A DNA stretch of 64,000 nucleotides. It comes from Massilia violaceinigra (GTDB lineage Bacteria > Pseudomonadota > Gammaproteobacteria > Burkholderiales > Burkholderiaceae_D). Positions 17,782 to 26,903 of the stretch are shown piece after piece. The notes beneath the pieces were generated by a model. That model worked only from the letters and a program-made list of their open reading frames with translations. It did not search any database and was not told where the DNA came from. The stretch's first letter is position 1. The number at the start of each line of letters is the position of its first letter. The position numbers and the translations under genes were made by a program. Location: NCBI RefSeq assembly GCF_002752675.1, contig NZ_CP024608.1:310001-374000 (forward strand), written 5' to 3'.

Positions 17782-18680
17782 ACGCCCGGGCGCTGCCGCC
17801 GATCCGCCCGGAATACGTGGTGCCGTTGGTGCCGCCGGGTGCGCCGGCCTCAAGCGTGATCGACGACGCGCCGGCCCCGCTGCGCCGTGCCCTGCAGCAC
17901 GCCTGGCTGCGCAAGTCCCTCTTGCTGCTGCTCCTGGCCGGCCTGTGGGAAGCGCTGGCGCGCTGGCAGGATAACGAGCTGCTGCTGCCGACCGCGCTGC
18001 AGACGGCGCGCGCGTTCGCGGCCGGCATGCTGTCGGGCGAATTGCCCGGCTACGTGGCGGCGTCGCTGGCGGTGCTGGTGCAGGGTTACGCGCTGGGCGT
18101 GGCCGGCGCTCTGGTGCTCACCTCGCTGGCGATCGGCAGCCGCATCGGGCGCGACCTGCTGGAAACCCTGACCGCGATGTTCAATCCGCTGCCGGCGATT
18201 GCGCTGCTTCCGCTGGCGCTGCTGTGGTTCGGCCTGGGCCGCGCCAGCCTGGTGTTCGTGCTGGTGCATTCGGTGATGTGGCCGCTGGCGCTGAACGCCT
18301 ACGCCGGTTTCGGCAGCGTGCCGGAAACCCTGCGCATGGCCGGACGCAATTATGGCTTGAACGGGGCGCGGCTGGTGTTCCAGGTGATGATTCCGGCGGC
18401 GCTGCCGGCCATTTTGTCGGGATTGAAAATCGGCTGGGCGTTTGCGTGGCGTACCCTGATCGCGGCCGAGCTGGTGTTCGGGACGACCTCGGGCAAGGGC
18501 GGGCTCGGCTGGTACATCTTCCAGAGCCGCAACGAACTGTTCACCGACAAGGTGTTTGCCGGGCTGGCGGCGGTAATCGCCATCGGCTTGCTGGTCGAAG
18601 GCCTGGTATTCCAGACCCTCGAACGCCTGACGGTGCGCCGCTGGGGCATGCAGCGCCAGGCGCTGGGCACGCCTACATGA
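17778..18680 (+). CDS. ABC transporter permease (SsuC/TauC type)
   Basis: The protein has 300 residues, with about six membrane helices and the BPD_transp_1 pattern (GYALGVAGALVLTSLAIGS, ETLRMAGRNYGLNGARLVFQVMIPAALPAILSGLKIGW containing the EAA loop). It completes an importer with the preceding binding protein and ATPase. The gene runs 8 bp into the convergent ybeD gene, with no room for a terminator between them. Confidence 0.94.
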   Translation: MNARALPPIRPEYVVPLVPPGAPASSVIDDAPAPLRRALQHAWLRKSLLLLLLAGLWEALARWQDNELLLPTALQTARAFAAGMLSGELPGYVAASLAVLVQGYALGVAGALVLTSLAIGSRIGRDLLETLTAMFNPLPAIALLPLALLWFGLGRASLVFVLVHSVMWPLALNAYAGFGSVPETLRMAGRNYGLNGARLVFQVMIPAALPAILSGLKIGWAFAWRTLIAAELVFGTTSGKGGLGWYIFQSRNELFTDKVFAGLAAVIAIGLLVEGLVFQTLERLTVRRWGMQRQALGTPT

Positions 18681-18939
18681 CGATCTTGACCATCGGGTGG
18701 CCGTGCAGCGCGCGGTACAGGTCGTCGAGCTGGGCGCGGCTGGTGGCGCGCACGGTCACTGTCAGGCCGGTGTAATTGCCTTTCGGCGAAGGGCGCACTT
18801 CCATGCGGCCGATGTGAAACGTGGGGTCGAATTCGAGCACCACGTCGACGATGGTCGCCGCGAAATCCACGTGCGTGGCGCCCATCACCTTGATCGGGAA
18901 GTCGCTCGGGTATTCGATAAGGGATTCAGTCGGGTCCAT
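18673..18939 (-). CDS. ybeD: DUF493 family protein YbeD
   Basis: The protein has 88 residues of the small ferredoxin-like YbeD fold: LIEYPSDFPIKVMGA, FDPTFHIGRMEVRPSPKGNYTGLTVTVRATSRAQLDDLYRAL. In many Burkholderiales and gammaproteobacteria it sits directly upstream of lipB-lipA. Here the same strand order is kept, but about 4.4 kb of other genes lie between. The function is unknown; a regulatory link to lipoylation is suggested by conservation only. Confidence 0.93.
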   Translation of the reverse strand: MDPTESLIEYPSDFPIKVMGATHVDFAATIVDVVLEFDPTFHIGRMEVRPSPKGNYTGLTVTVRATSRAQLDDLYRALHGHPMVKIVM

Positions 18940-19035
18940 ACACCATCCAGTTCTAAAAAAAACAACACAAATAACAACACAGCAGTATTCCCGTCATGGA
19001 AACACCGGTTTCACGCTCTTGGTGACATTGTAGCC

Positions 19036-19063
19036 AAAAAAAGGCCAGCACTTGGCTGGCCTT
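19036..19063 (-). terminator. Rho-independent terminator for the FecR-like gene
   Basis: Read on the reverse strand, AAGGCCAGC-CAAGT-GCTGGCCTT is followed by a run of T (19036-19042). It lies about 50 bp after the stop at 19115. Confidence 0.85.
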
Positions 19064-19114
19064 GAACTATTCCCTTGGGGGGGAACAGGTGAGACTGGTA
19101 CGGAGCCGGGCGGC

Positions 19115-21325
19115 TCAGCGAATATCTTGCTGCACGTTGTGGCGGCGATCCTGGCGTTCCTCGCGCGCGCGTTCGCGCTTGTCGGCCTGCTCGGCTTGAC
19201 TCTGTTGCTGCTGCTGCACTTGCTGCGGTTGCGGCTGCGGTTGCGGCTGACGTGCCTGCTGCGCCTGGCGTGCCGCCGCTGCCTCGCGCTGCTGGCGTTC
19301 GGCGTCGCGCTGCTGGCGCTCGGCCTGCTGGCGGCGCTCGTTGTCGGCGTCGCGCGCCTGGCGTTCAGCCTGCTGCTGGCGCTCGGCCTGCTGGCGGCGC
19401 GCATTCTCGGCATCCTGCTGCTGGCGTTCAGCCTGCTGGCGGCGTGCATTGTCGGCGTCGCGCTGCTGGCGCTCGGCTTGCTGGCGGCGCTCGTTGTCGT
19501 GCTCGCGCTGTTGCCGCTCGCCTTGCAGACGGCGTTCGTGGTCGGCGTCGCGCTGCACCCGTTCGACCTGCAGGCGCAGGTTGGCGTCGCGCTGCTGACG
19601 CTCGGCCTGCTGGCGATTGTTGGCGTCGCGTTGCGCCTGCAATTGCGCTTCGGCGTCGCGCTGGCGCCGTTCATTGTCGATCGCTTGCTGGCGCTGGCCT
19701 TCGGCGCCGCGCAGGCGCTCCATCTCGGCCTCGCGCCGGCGATCGGCCAGCTCGGCTTCGCGCTGGCGTTGCTGGCCCTCGGCGACACGGCGGCTGTCCA
19801 CCTCGACTTCGCGCATGCGGCGCTCGTTGGCCATGTCGCGCTCGCGCCGTTCGATTTCGGCTTCGCGCTGGCGCCGGTCGCGCTCGGCCAGGCTGCGCTG
19901 AGGCTCGCCGGTCGTAAGCACCTGCGGCGGCGTGCGCACGAAACGCTCGTTGTCGGACGGACGGCCATCGCGGCGGCTGTACGGCACCACCGGCTGGGCG
20001 CCGTTGGGCGGGACCGTGATGACGCGGCCCGGCCCGTTACGGTCGGGACGGCCATCGCCATCGCGGTCGAAACGGTTGGACCAGTTGCCCTGCGGGCGCG
20101 GCGGCGCGCCGAACGGGGCGTTTTGCGTGGACTGCGGCGTGAGCACGGGCCGCGGCGCGCGCGGCACCACGATCTGGCCGCGGCCGTCGAACAGGTTCAG
20201 GCCGACCACCGTCAGGCCGTCGCGCCGGCCCGGACGATAGTCGGGACGGGCATGGCGGTTGTGGTGGCGCAGGTGTTCCGGGCGCAGGTGGTAGCCCGGC
20301 ACGTAGTTTTCGCCCGGATTGAGCGGATACCAGCCCTGCGCGGGCGCCGCGCGGCGAGCGCCGTGATCGTTGAAAGTGAGGTTCCAGTTATTGCCACCGA
20401 CCCAGCCCACCAGCGCCGGGGCCCACACCGGACGCCCGATATTGCGGCCCGGCGCCCATGACCAGCGCTGCCTGACCATGACCCAGCGCCCGTAGTGCGA
20501 GGGCGCGTAGCCCCACGGCGCGTTGTCGACCCAGGTCCAGCCCCATGGCGCCAGGTAAGTCCAGCGGCCGTCGCGGTACGGCACCCAGTCGGCCGCCACG
20601 CGGCGCGGAGTCCACAGGGGGCCGTAGTCGCTGTCCTCGCGCCACTCGCCGTGCTGGTCGAGTTCTTCGTAGCCGGTCATTTCGCTGGTGACGTAGCGGT
20701 CGGACGTGGTGCGCCCGTCGCGCTGATCGCGCTGCAGGGCCCACTCGTCGAAACCGTCGCGTACCGCCAGCGCGGTGCGCACATCGTCTTCGTGCACGTC
20801 GACACGCTTGCCGGCGCGTACCGCCAGGCTGGAGCCGCCACCGTCGACCTGGGCCACGCCCTCGAACACCGACACGTTGGTGGTGTCGCGCACGCGTTCG
20901 GCATCGATGCGGATGCGGCCCACGTCCTTCATGCGGATCTGGCCTTGCGGGGTGGTGATTTCCAGGCCGCGCAGCACCTCGGCATTACGCACGCGGATGC
21001 TGGCGCTGCCGTAGTGCAGGCGCAGGCGCACGGTGTCGTCGTCGAGCTCGACGACTTCGAGCGAGGAGTCGCTGTCGAGCCGCACCGAGGTCGAGCCGAT
21101 GCGGATTTCGGTGCGGCCGTCGCGTCCGGTGTTGATCTGGCTGCTGGAGGTCACCGGCCAGTTCACCAGCGCGGCCGTGGCTTCGTCGCCCACTTCGGAG
21201 CTGATATTGACCGGTCCCTGGGCCAGGGCGATGCGGCCCACGCGCGCGGGCGTATCGGCCAGCGCCAGCGTCGACAGGGCGGAAAACGCCAGCAGCATCA
21301 CGGTTTTACAGAAAGGAATAGTCAT
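19115..21325 (-). CDS. FecR-domain exported protein with long charged repeat tail
   Basis: The protein has 736 residues from ATG 21325 (GGAG 7 nt upstream). It has a signal peptide (KTVMLLAFSALSTLALA), then a FecR-like domain at about 55-165 (INTGRDGRTEIRIGSTSVRLDSDSSLEVVEL, VDGGGSSLAVRAGKRVDV). Next come a Trp/Tyr-rich DUF6600-like region (DGRWTYLAPWGWTWVDNAPWGYAPSHYGRW) and a Pro/Arg-rich linker. From about 475 to the end the tail is almost only Arg, Gln, Glu, Asp and Ala, in imperfect units such as RRQQAERQQRDADNA. It is predicted to be a long helix or coiled coil. The function is unknown, probably envelope-associated. Confidence 0.85.
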   Translation of the reverse strand: MTIPFCKTVMLLAFSALSTLALADTPARVGRIALAQGPVNISSEVGDEATAALVNWPVTSSSQINTGRDGRTEIRIGSTSVRLDSDSSLEVVELDDDTVRLRLHYGSASIRVRNAEVLRGLEITTPQGQIRMKDVGRIRIDAERVRDTTNVSVFEGVAQVDGGGSSLAVRAGKRVDVHEDDVRTALAVRDGFDEWALQRDQRDGRTTSDRYVTSEMTGYEELDQHGEWREDSDYGPLWTPRRVAADWVPYRDGRWTYLAPWGWTWVDNAPWGYAPSHYGRWVMVRQRWSWAPGRNIGRPVWAPALVGWVGGNNWNLTFNDHGARRAAPAQGWYPLNPGENYVPGYHLRPEHLRHHNRHARPDYRPGRRDGLTVVGLNLFDGRGQIVVPRAPRPVLTPQSTQNAPFGAPPRPQGNWSNRFDRDGDGRPDRNGPGRVITVPPNGAQPVVPYSRRDGRPSDNERFVRTPPQVLTTGEPQRSLAERDRRQREAEIERRERDMANERRMREVEVDSRRVAEGQQRQREAELADRRREAEMERLRGAEGQRQQAIDNERRQRDAEAQLQAQRDANNRQQAERQQRDANLRLQVERVQRDADHERRLQGERQQREHDNERRQQAERQQRDADNARRQQAERQQQDAENARRQQAERQQQAERQARDADNERRQQAERQQRDAERQQREAAAARQAQQARQPQPQPQPQQVQQQQQSQAEQADKRERAREERQDRRHNVQQDIR

Positions 21326-21441
21326 ACAAGCTCCAGGGGCGGACGAAGGACGTCGTCCACATGTAACGCGCGAGAGCGCGGGCGGACGACACGGGTTACA
21401 AACAGTTGCACATTCTGCGCTACTGTTACCTGTTGAGCAAC

Positions 21442-22083
21442 TCAGCTGTGGTTGCCGCGCTTCACGAAAAACAGGGCGCCGCCGATGAACACCAGCACGG
21501 CGCCGAAAAAGCGGTTTTGCTTGCGCACGGCGCCGGCATCGCGGAAATAGTGCTGCATGGACGAGGCCAGGAAGGCGTAGCCGTGCATGACGATGGTATC
21601 GATGACCAGCATGGTGGCGCCGAGAATGACCAGCTGCGGCAGCAGCGGCAGGGTCTTCGAGATAAACGTCGGCAGCACCGCGACCATGAAAATGATGCCT
21701 TTGGGGTTGGTCGCATTGGTCAGGAAGCCCGTCAGCGCCCGCTTTTGCCAGGATGGATGGGCCGGCAAGGGTGCGCCGGCCTGGCCGGTGCCGGCCGCCA
21801 CCGGGGCGCGCCACTGCTGCACGCCGAGGTACATCAGGTACAGCGCGCCGATGATCTTGACGATATTGAACGCCAGTTCCGAGGCCAGCAACAGCGAACC
21901 GACCCCGGCGCCGGCGATGGCGAACACCAGCAGCAAGCCGCATTGCAGGCCGGCCACGGTGGCGCTGGCCTTGCGCAAGCCGTAGGCCAGGCCGTGCGAC
22001 ATCGATAGCACGGCGCCCGAACCGGGCGAAATGGCGATCAGCGAACCGGCGATGACGAAGGCAATCCAGGTGGCAAGCGGCAT
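21442..22083 (-). CDS. LysE/RhtB-family amino-acid exporter
   Basis: The protein has 213 residues from ATG 22083. It has about six membrane helices, the conserved GSGAVLSMSHGLAYGLRKASATVAG N-terminal motif of LysE/RhtB translocators and GFLTNATNPKGIIFMVAVLPTF in the middle. These carriers export amino acids or homoserine lactones. The frame upstream of 22083 has no signal or motif and was left out. Substrate unknown. Confidence 0.9.
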   Translation of the reverse strand: MPLATWIAFVIAGSLIAISPGSGAVLSMSHGLAYGLRKASATVAGLQCGLLLVFAIAGAGVGSLLLASELAFNIVKIIGALYLMYLGVQQWRAPVAAGTGQAGAPLPAHPSWQKRALTGFLTNATNPKGIIFMVAVLPTFISKTLPLLPQLVILGATMLVIDTIVMHGYAFLASSMQHYFRDAGAVRKQNRFFGAVLVFIGGALFFVKRGNHS

Positions 22084-22188
22084 GGGAATGTGGTGCGCAG
22101 TAAAGGGGGACCAGCAGGATACAACAAGATACGGGGCGATGCAGAAGGATGCGGCAGGATGCAAAAGACGGGAAAACACGCGGCAGCT

Positions 22189-22227
22189 GAAGCGGCGAAG
22201 CCGGTCTGGGACCGACGCCGCCGCTTC
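22189..22227 (-). terminator. Nested hairpin downstream of HU
   Basis: GAAGCGGCG (22189-22197) pairs with CGCCGCTTC (22219-22227), and inside it CGGTC pairs with GACCG. It lies 20 bp past the HU stop. No immediate T-run is present, so its role is inferred. Confidence 0.5.
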
Positions 22228-22246
22228 AGGCCGCGCACAGAGCCGC

Positions 22247-22531
22247 TTACTTCTTCTTCGGGTTGACCGCAGCCTTCAGGGTCGCGCCAGCCGAAAACTT
22301 AGGCGACTTCGACGCAGCGATCTTGATCGCTTCGCCAGTCGATGGATTGCGGCCCTTGCGCGCAGCGCGCTTGGCAACGGAGAACGTACCGAAACCGGTG
22401 ATACCAACCGTGTCGCCTTTTTTCAGACGCTCGGTGATGATATCGATGATCGTGTTCACCGCGCTGTTGGCAGCTGCGCCGGACATTTCTGTACGCTTCG
22501 CAAATTCCGCAATCAGTTCGCCTTTTTTCAT
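22247..22531 (-). CDS. HU-type histone-like DNA-binding protein
   Basis: The protein has 94 residues and is a complete HU/IHF fold: GELIAEFAKRTEMSGAAANSAV, the beta-arm segment ITGFGTFSVAKRAARKGRNPSTGEAI with the conserved RNP tip, and a Lys-rich end. It is a homodimeric nucleoid protein that bends DNA. GGGAGGA upstream of the ATG is a very strong ribosome site, as expected for an abundant protein. Unlike IHF it lacks the subunit-specific extensions. Confidence 0.95.
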   Translation of the reverse strand: MKKGELIAEFAKRTEMSGAAANSAVNTIIDIITERLKKGDTVGITGFGTFSVAKRAARKGRNPSTGEAIKIAASKSPKFSAGATLKAAVNPKKK

Positions 22532-22766
22532 AAAAATCCTCCCGTGTTAAAAGAGCGGGAAGATTAGCATAATTATTGCCTAGTGTAATAAATTCCGAAG
22601 AGTACGCGCAAAAGTAACCCCCGCTGTGACTGGATCACGACGATATCGGGGGCTATCGTGCGCGGCCCGAAAAGCGCCGCGCGGGGGGGGGGCGCGATGC
22701 GCATCGGCGCATGCTGCGCGCGTGCGGCGGCAGGCAGCGGGCGGGCCGGCGGCGGCGCCGGCGCGC

Positions 22767-22979
22767 TTACTCGGCCAGTGCCGGCTCGGGGCGCACCTGC
22801 GGCAGGCGGGTGCGCAGGGCGGCGTTGATCAGGGTCTGGTAGCCCTTGCCGCTCTGCTCGGAGAGCGAGCGGAACTGCTGCAATACCTCGTCGTCGAGGT
22901 AGATGGTGATGCGCGTCTTGCGCTTGACCGGGCGGCCGGCGGTGTTGGCGGTGTTGGAAAAATCGTACTCGGATTTCAT
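22767..22979 (-). CDS. BrnA-like antitoxin, orphan
   Basis: The protein has 70 residues. EYDFSNTANTAGRP followed by KTRITIYLDDEVLQQFRSLSEQSGKGYQTLINAALRTRL is the ribbon-helix-helix pattern of BrnA/CopG antitoxins. In brnTA operons the toxin gene precedes brnA on the same strand; here the 230 bp upstream hold no BrnT frame. A 10-G run lies about 75 bp downstream at 22683-22692. It may act only as a DNA-binding regulator. Confidence 0.75.
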   Translation of the reverse strand: MKSEYDFSNTANTAGRPVKRKTRITIYLDDEVLQQFRSLSEQSGKGYQTLINAALRTRLPQVRPEPALAE

Positions 22980-23212
22980 GGTTGCCTCGCTTTACATCGT
23001 ATGGTTGGCTTGCGTGCGTGGAATCGGTCAGGGCAGGCCCGGATTACATGGAAAATTGCCGGGCCTTGCACTGATTTCACTATACGTACATGACACCGCG
23101 ACAACGGCCGGAAAGCGACGAGTTGCAGATTCCGGGGGGTGAAACGCAAAAAGCCGGGCTGAACGGACTCGGGTTAAGATGCTCCCTTTCGACCAACTTT
23201 GGAGCAGGACAG

Positions 23213-24160
23213 ATGGCTGCAAGCAGTTTACTGGCATTAATCGACGATATCGCGACCATCCTCGATGATGTCGCGGTGATGAGCAAAGTGGCGGCCAAGA
23301 AGACCGCCGGGGTGCTCGGCGACGATCTGGCGCTCAATGCCCAGCAGGTCACGGGGGTGAAAGCGGACCGCGAATTGCCGGTGGTATGGGCGGTCGCAAA
23401 GGGTTCCTTCCTGAACAAGGCGATCCTGGTGCCGGCCGCGCTGGCCATCAGCGCCTTCCTGCCGCAGGCCATCACGCCGCTGCTGATGATCGGCGGAGCC
23501 TACCTGTGCTTCGAGGGCTTCGAGAAGATCGCCCACAAATACCTGCACAGCCCGGCCGAGGACGCGGCGCACCACGAGCAGCTGGTCAAGGCGCTCAGCG
23601 ACGAGTCGGTCGACCTGGTCGCGCTCGAGAAAGAGAAGATCAAGGGCGCGGTGCGCACCGACTTCATTTTGTCGGCCGAGATCATCGTCATCTCGCTCGG
23701 CACGGTCGAAAAGGCACCGTTCGGGCAGCAGGTGGCGGTCCTGACCACGATTGCCATCGTGATGACGGTTGGGGTGTACGGCCTGGTGGCCGGGATCGTC
23801 AAGCTGGACGACGCCGGCCTGTACCTGAGCGAACGCGCCAACGGCGCCGCGCGCGCCTTCGGCCGCCTGCTGCTGTCGGCCGCGCCCAAGCTGATGAAGA
23901 CCCTGTCGGTGGTCGGCACGGCGGCCATGTTCATGGTCGGCGGCGGCATCCTGGAGCACGGCATCGGCGCGCTGCACCACCTGGTCGACGACGCGGCCAC
24001 GGCAGCCGGCGCGGTGGCCGGCATCGGCCCGGTGCTCAAGGCGATTGTCCCGACCCTGATCGACGCCATCGTCGGCCTGATCGCCGGCGCCCTGGTGCTG
24101 GGCGTGGTGATGGGCGCCAAGCGCCTGTTCAAGGGCAAGCAGGCCAGCGGCCACGCTTGA
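23213..24160 (+). CDS. DUF808 family inner-membrane protein (YedI-like)
   Basis: The protein has 315 residues from ATG 23213. [41 protein letters not shown] is the standard DUF808 N-terminus. Several membrane helices follow ([65 protein letters not shown]). The function is unknown across the family. It stands alone with a hairpin after it. Confidence 0.93.
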   Translation: MAASSLLALIDDIATILDDVAVMSKVAAKKTAGVLGDDLALNAQQVTGVKADRELPVVWAVAKGSFLNKAILVPAALAISAFLPQAITPLLMIGGAYLCFEGFEKIAHKYLHSPAEDAAHHEQLVKALSDESVDLVALEKEKIKGAVRTDFILSAEIIVISLGTVEKAPFGQQVAVLTTIAIVMTVGVYGLVAGIVKLDDAGLYLSERANGAARAFGRLLLSAAPKLMKTLSVVGTAAMFMVGGGILEHGIGALHHLVDDAATAAGAVAGIGPVLKAIVPTLIDAIVGLIAGALVLGVVMGAKRLFKGKQASGHA

Positions 24161-24170
24161 TCGTTGTGAC

Positions 24171-24193
24171 GCGGCGGCCGTTCTGGCCGCCGC
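24171..24193 (+). terminator. Hairpin after the DUF808 gene
   Basis: GCGGCGGCC-GTTCT-GGCCGCCGC, a perfect 9-bp stem 10 bp after the stop. It has no T-run. Confidence 0.5.
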
Positions 24194-24401
24194 TACCGTC
24201 CGCCCGTCCAGGGTTGCCGCGTTTCTTACGCGGAACTGACGAAACTATCCAAACTGTTGTTATCAGATCTGCATAACCCCCTTCGGAATTGACTTTGCCA
24301 TATCTTCGTCTCAGTATGGTTCGGCAAGATTTCCGCTATTCACATAACTGAGTTGATAGGTTGAGTTAAAACAAAATTAATATTTCACCAAGGGAGCAGG
24401 T

Positions 24402-26891
24402 ATGCAGACAACATTCGCACCGAAGAAGCACGTATTGGCATTATCGATTGCAGCGCTGTTCGCCACCGGCGCGGCGATCGCCCAGGACGCAGCACCGAAT
24501 GACACTTCAAATACCGTGGTCGTGACCGGCACCCGCGTAGCCAACCGCACCGCGCTCGACACCGCCTCCCCGGTCGACATCATCTCGGCCGAATCGCTCA
24601 AAAATTCCGGCACCACCGAAATCAACCAGGCCCTGGCCGTGGCCCTGCCGTCGCTGAACTTTCCGCGTCCTGGCCTGGCCGACGGCACCGACACCATCCG
24701 CCCCGCCACCCTGCGCGGCATGGCGCCCGACCAGACCCTGGTGCTGGTGAACTCGAAACGCCGCCATGCCTCCTCGCTGGTGAACGTGAACGGCACCATC
24801 GGGCGCGGCTCGGCCGCCGTCGACCTGAACACGATCCCGACCGCGATCGTCAAGAATATCGAAGTGCTGCGCGATGGCGCGGCCGCCCAGTACGGCTCGG
24901 ACGCGATCTCGGGCGTGGTCAACCTGCGCCTGCGCAGCAACCGCGACGGCGGCGAAGCGACCATCAATTACGGCGCGCGCCTGACCGAATACGAATTCCT
25001 GACCGGCCCGGCCCCGGCCAACGCCACCTGGCAGGCGCAGAACTCGCGCAAGCGCACCGACGGCCAGACCGCCACGGTGAGCATGTGGAAGGGCCTGGCG
25101 CTGGGCGAAACCGGCTATCTGACCATCGCCGGCGAATTCAAGGACCAGAAGCACACCGAACGCAGCGGCTACGACATGCGCCAGCAGTACGCGCTGGTGG
25201 GCGGCGCGTACGATCCGCGCGAAAACACCATCAACCGCTTCAACACCTGGTACGGCGAGCCGGAAATGAAGCAGTCGACCCTGTTCGCGAATGCCGGCGA
25301 CACGCTCGGCAACGGCGTCAAGGTCTACGGCTGGGCCAGCTACCAGAAGCGCGAAGCCAGTTCGGCCGGCTTCTTCCGCTGGTCCAACGATCCGCGCAAC
25401 ATCCCGTCGATCTACCCGGACGGCTTCATGCCGATCATCTCGCCGGTGGTGGACGACTTCGCCGCCACCGGTGGCGCCAGCTGGAGCATGGGCGAGTGGG
25501 AAATGGATACCTCGCTCGGCTACGGCAAGAACAAGATGGCCTTCACCATCGAAAACACCCTGAACCGCTCGATCGGCCCGAGCAGCAAGACCTCGTTCGA
25601 CGCCGGCGGCTTCGAATACGACCAGCTGGTATTGAACCTGACCGGGGTACGCTCGGTGGCGCTGACCAGCCTGTCGTCGCCGCTGAACGTGGCGGTGGGC
25701 GCCGAGGCGCGCCGCGAAGGCTACAGCCTGTTCGCCGGCGAGCCCGATTCCTACCGCTTCGGCGGCCAGCTGCTGCCGAACGGCCAGCCGACCGCGCCGG
25801 GCGCGCAAGTGTTTTCGGGCTTCCGTCCGCAGAATGAATCGGATACGCACCGCACCGCCATCGGCGCCTTTGTCGACCTGGAAGCGAACATCACCCCATC
25901 GCTGCTGACCTCGGTCGCGATCCGCGGCGAGCATTATTCCGACTTCGGCGACAGCCTGGCCGGCAAACTCGCGGCCCGCTACGATTTCAGCAAGGCGTTC
26001 GCCCTGCGCGCATCGGTGCAGAACGGTTTCCGCGCGCCGTCGCCGCAGCAGCAGAACTTCACCTCGACGGCGACCAACTTCATCACCGGCGTGCCGTTCG
26101 AGATCACCACCTTCCGCCCGACCGATTCGGTGGCCGTGGCGCTTGGCGCCAAGCCGCTCGACGCCGAGAAATCGGTCAACGCCTCGCTCGGCGCCGTCAT
26201 GCGCCTGGGCGGCGCCAACGTCACCATCGACGCCTACCGCATCAAGGTGCGCGACCGCATCGTGCTGTCCGAAAACCTCACGTCCGCCGATGTGCGCAAT
26301 TTCCTGACCAAGCAGGGCTTCATCGGCGTGGGCGGCGGGCGCTTCTTCATCAACGGCGTCGATACCACCACCGATGGCGTGGACGTGGTGGTGAACTGGG
26401 CGGCCAATGGCGGCGCGGTCGGCAAGTTCGACTTCACGGTGGCGGGCAACTTCACCAAGACCGACGTGACCAAGGTTCCGGCCACAGCGCAACTGGCGGC
26501 GCTGCCGACCCCGACCCCGCTGTTCGACCGCCTCAACGTGCTGTCGCTGGAGCAGGGACAGCCGAAGAACAAGTTCAACGCCAGCACCAACTGGAAACTC
26601 GGCCAGATGGGCGCCACCCTGCGCGCCACCCGCTACGGCAAGGTGCTCTCGCCGAACGCCTCGCCGGCGCTGGACGTGACCCTGAACGCGAAAACCGTGA
26701 TCGACCTGGAAGGGCGCTATGCCATGACCTCGAAGGTGAACCTGGCCTTCGGCGCGGAAAACCTGTTCGACAAGTATCCTGAATCGGTCGGCAATGCGCT
26801 CAATCCGAGCGGCAATGCGCCATTCCCGAACTACGCCGCGTTCGGACGTGGCGGGCGCTTCGTGTACGCGCGCGCCACCTACGCGTTCTGA
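24402..26891 (+). CDS. TonB-dependent outer-membrane receptor
   Basis: The protein has 829 residues. The signal peptide ends near ATGAAIAQ. The plug domain spans about 40-165 (NTVVVTGTRVANRTALDTASPVDII, LVLVNSKRRHASSLV, IEVLRDGAAAQYGSDAISGVVNL), followed by a 22-strand-type barrel ending in the aromatic ATYAF. It imports an unidentified siderophore, cobalamin or carbohydrate using TonB energy. No TonB, ExbBD or transport operon lies next to it. About 240 bp of AT-richer sequence upstream should hold its promoter. Confidence 0.95.
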   Translation: MQTTFAPKKHVLALSIAALFATGAAIAQDAAPNDTSNTVVVTGTRVANRTALDTASPVDIISAESLKNSGTTEINQALAVALPSLNFPRPGLADGTDTIRPATLRGMAPDQTLVLVNSKRRHASSLVNVNGTIGRGSAAVDLNTIPTAIVKNIEVLRDGAAAQYGSDAISGVVNLRLRSNRDGGEATINYGARLTEYEFLTGPAPANATWQAQNSRKRTDGQTATVSMWKGLALGETGYLTIAGEFKDQKHTERSGYDMRQQYALVGGAYDPRENTINRFNTWYGEPEMKQSTLFANAGDTLGNGVKVYGWASYQKREASSAGFFRWSNDPRNIPSIYPDGFMPIISPVVDDFAATGGASWSMGEWEMDTSLGYGKNKMAFTIENTLNRSIGPSSKTSFDAGGFEYDQLVLNLTGVRSVALTSLSSPLNVAVGAEARREGYSLFAGEPDSYRFGGQLLPNGQPTAPGAQVFSGFRPQNESDTHRTAIGAFVDLEANITPSLLTSVAIRGEHYSDFGDSLAGKLAARYDFSKAFALRASVQNGFRAPSPQQQNFTSTATNFITGVPFEITTFRPTDSVAVALGAKPLDAEKSVNASLGAVMRLGGANVTIDAYRIKVRDRIVLSENLTSADVRNFLTKQGFIGVGGGRFFINGVDTTTDGVDVVVNWAANGGAVGKFDFTVAGNFTKTDVTKVPATAQLAALPTPTPLFDRLNVLSLEQGQPKNKFNASTNWKLGQMGATLRATRYGKVLSPNASPALDVTLNAKTVIDLEGRYAMTSKVNLAFGAENLFDKYPESVGNALNPSGNAPFPNYAAFGRGGRFVYARATYAF

Positions 26892-26903
26892 TGGGCGCGT
26901 AAG

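Noticed and set aside
19300..19650. Repeated short units suggesting a CRISPR-like array
   Set aside because: They are in-frame codon repeats of the FecR-like protein's tail, without unique spacers.
22532..22766. Possible small gene between HU and the BrnA-like gene
   Set aside because: Only shadow-like frames and a poly-G run; no ribosome site or family match.
23028..23110. Possible BrnT toxin remnant upstream of the BrnA-like gene (ISAR-like match)
   Set aside because: Only four residues resemble the toxin end; no other part of the toxin is present.
24507..26492. Long reverse open frame within the TonB receptor gene
   Set aside because: Antisense of a canonical receptor; explained by high GC and codon bias.
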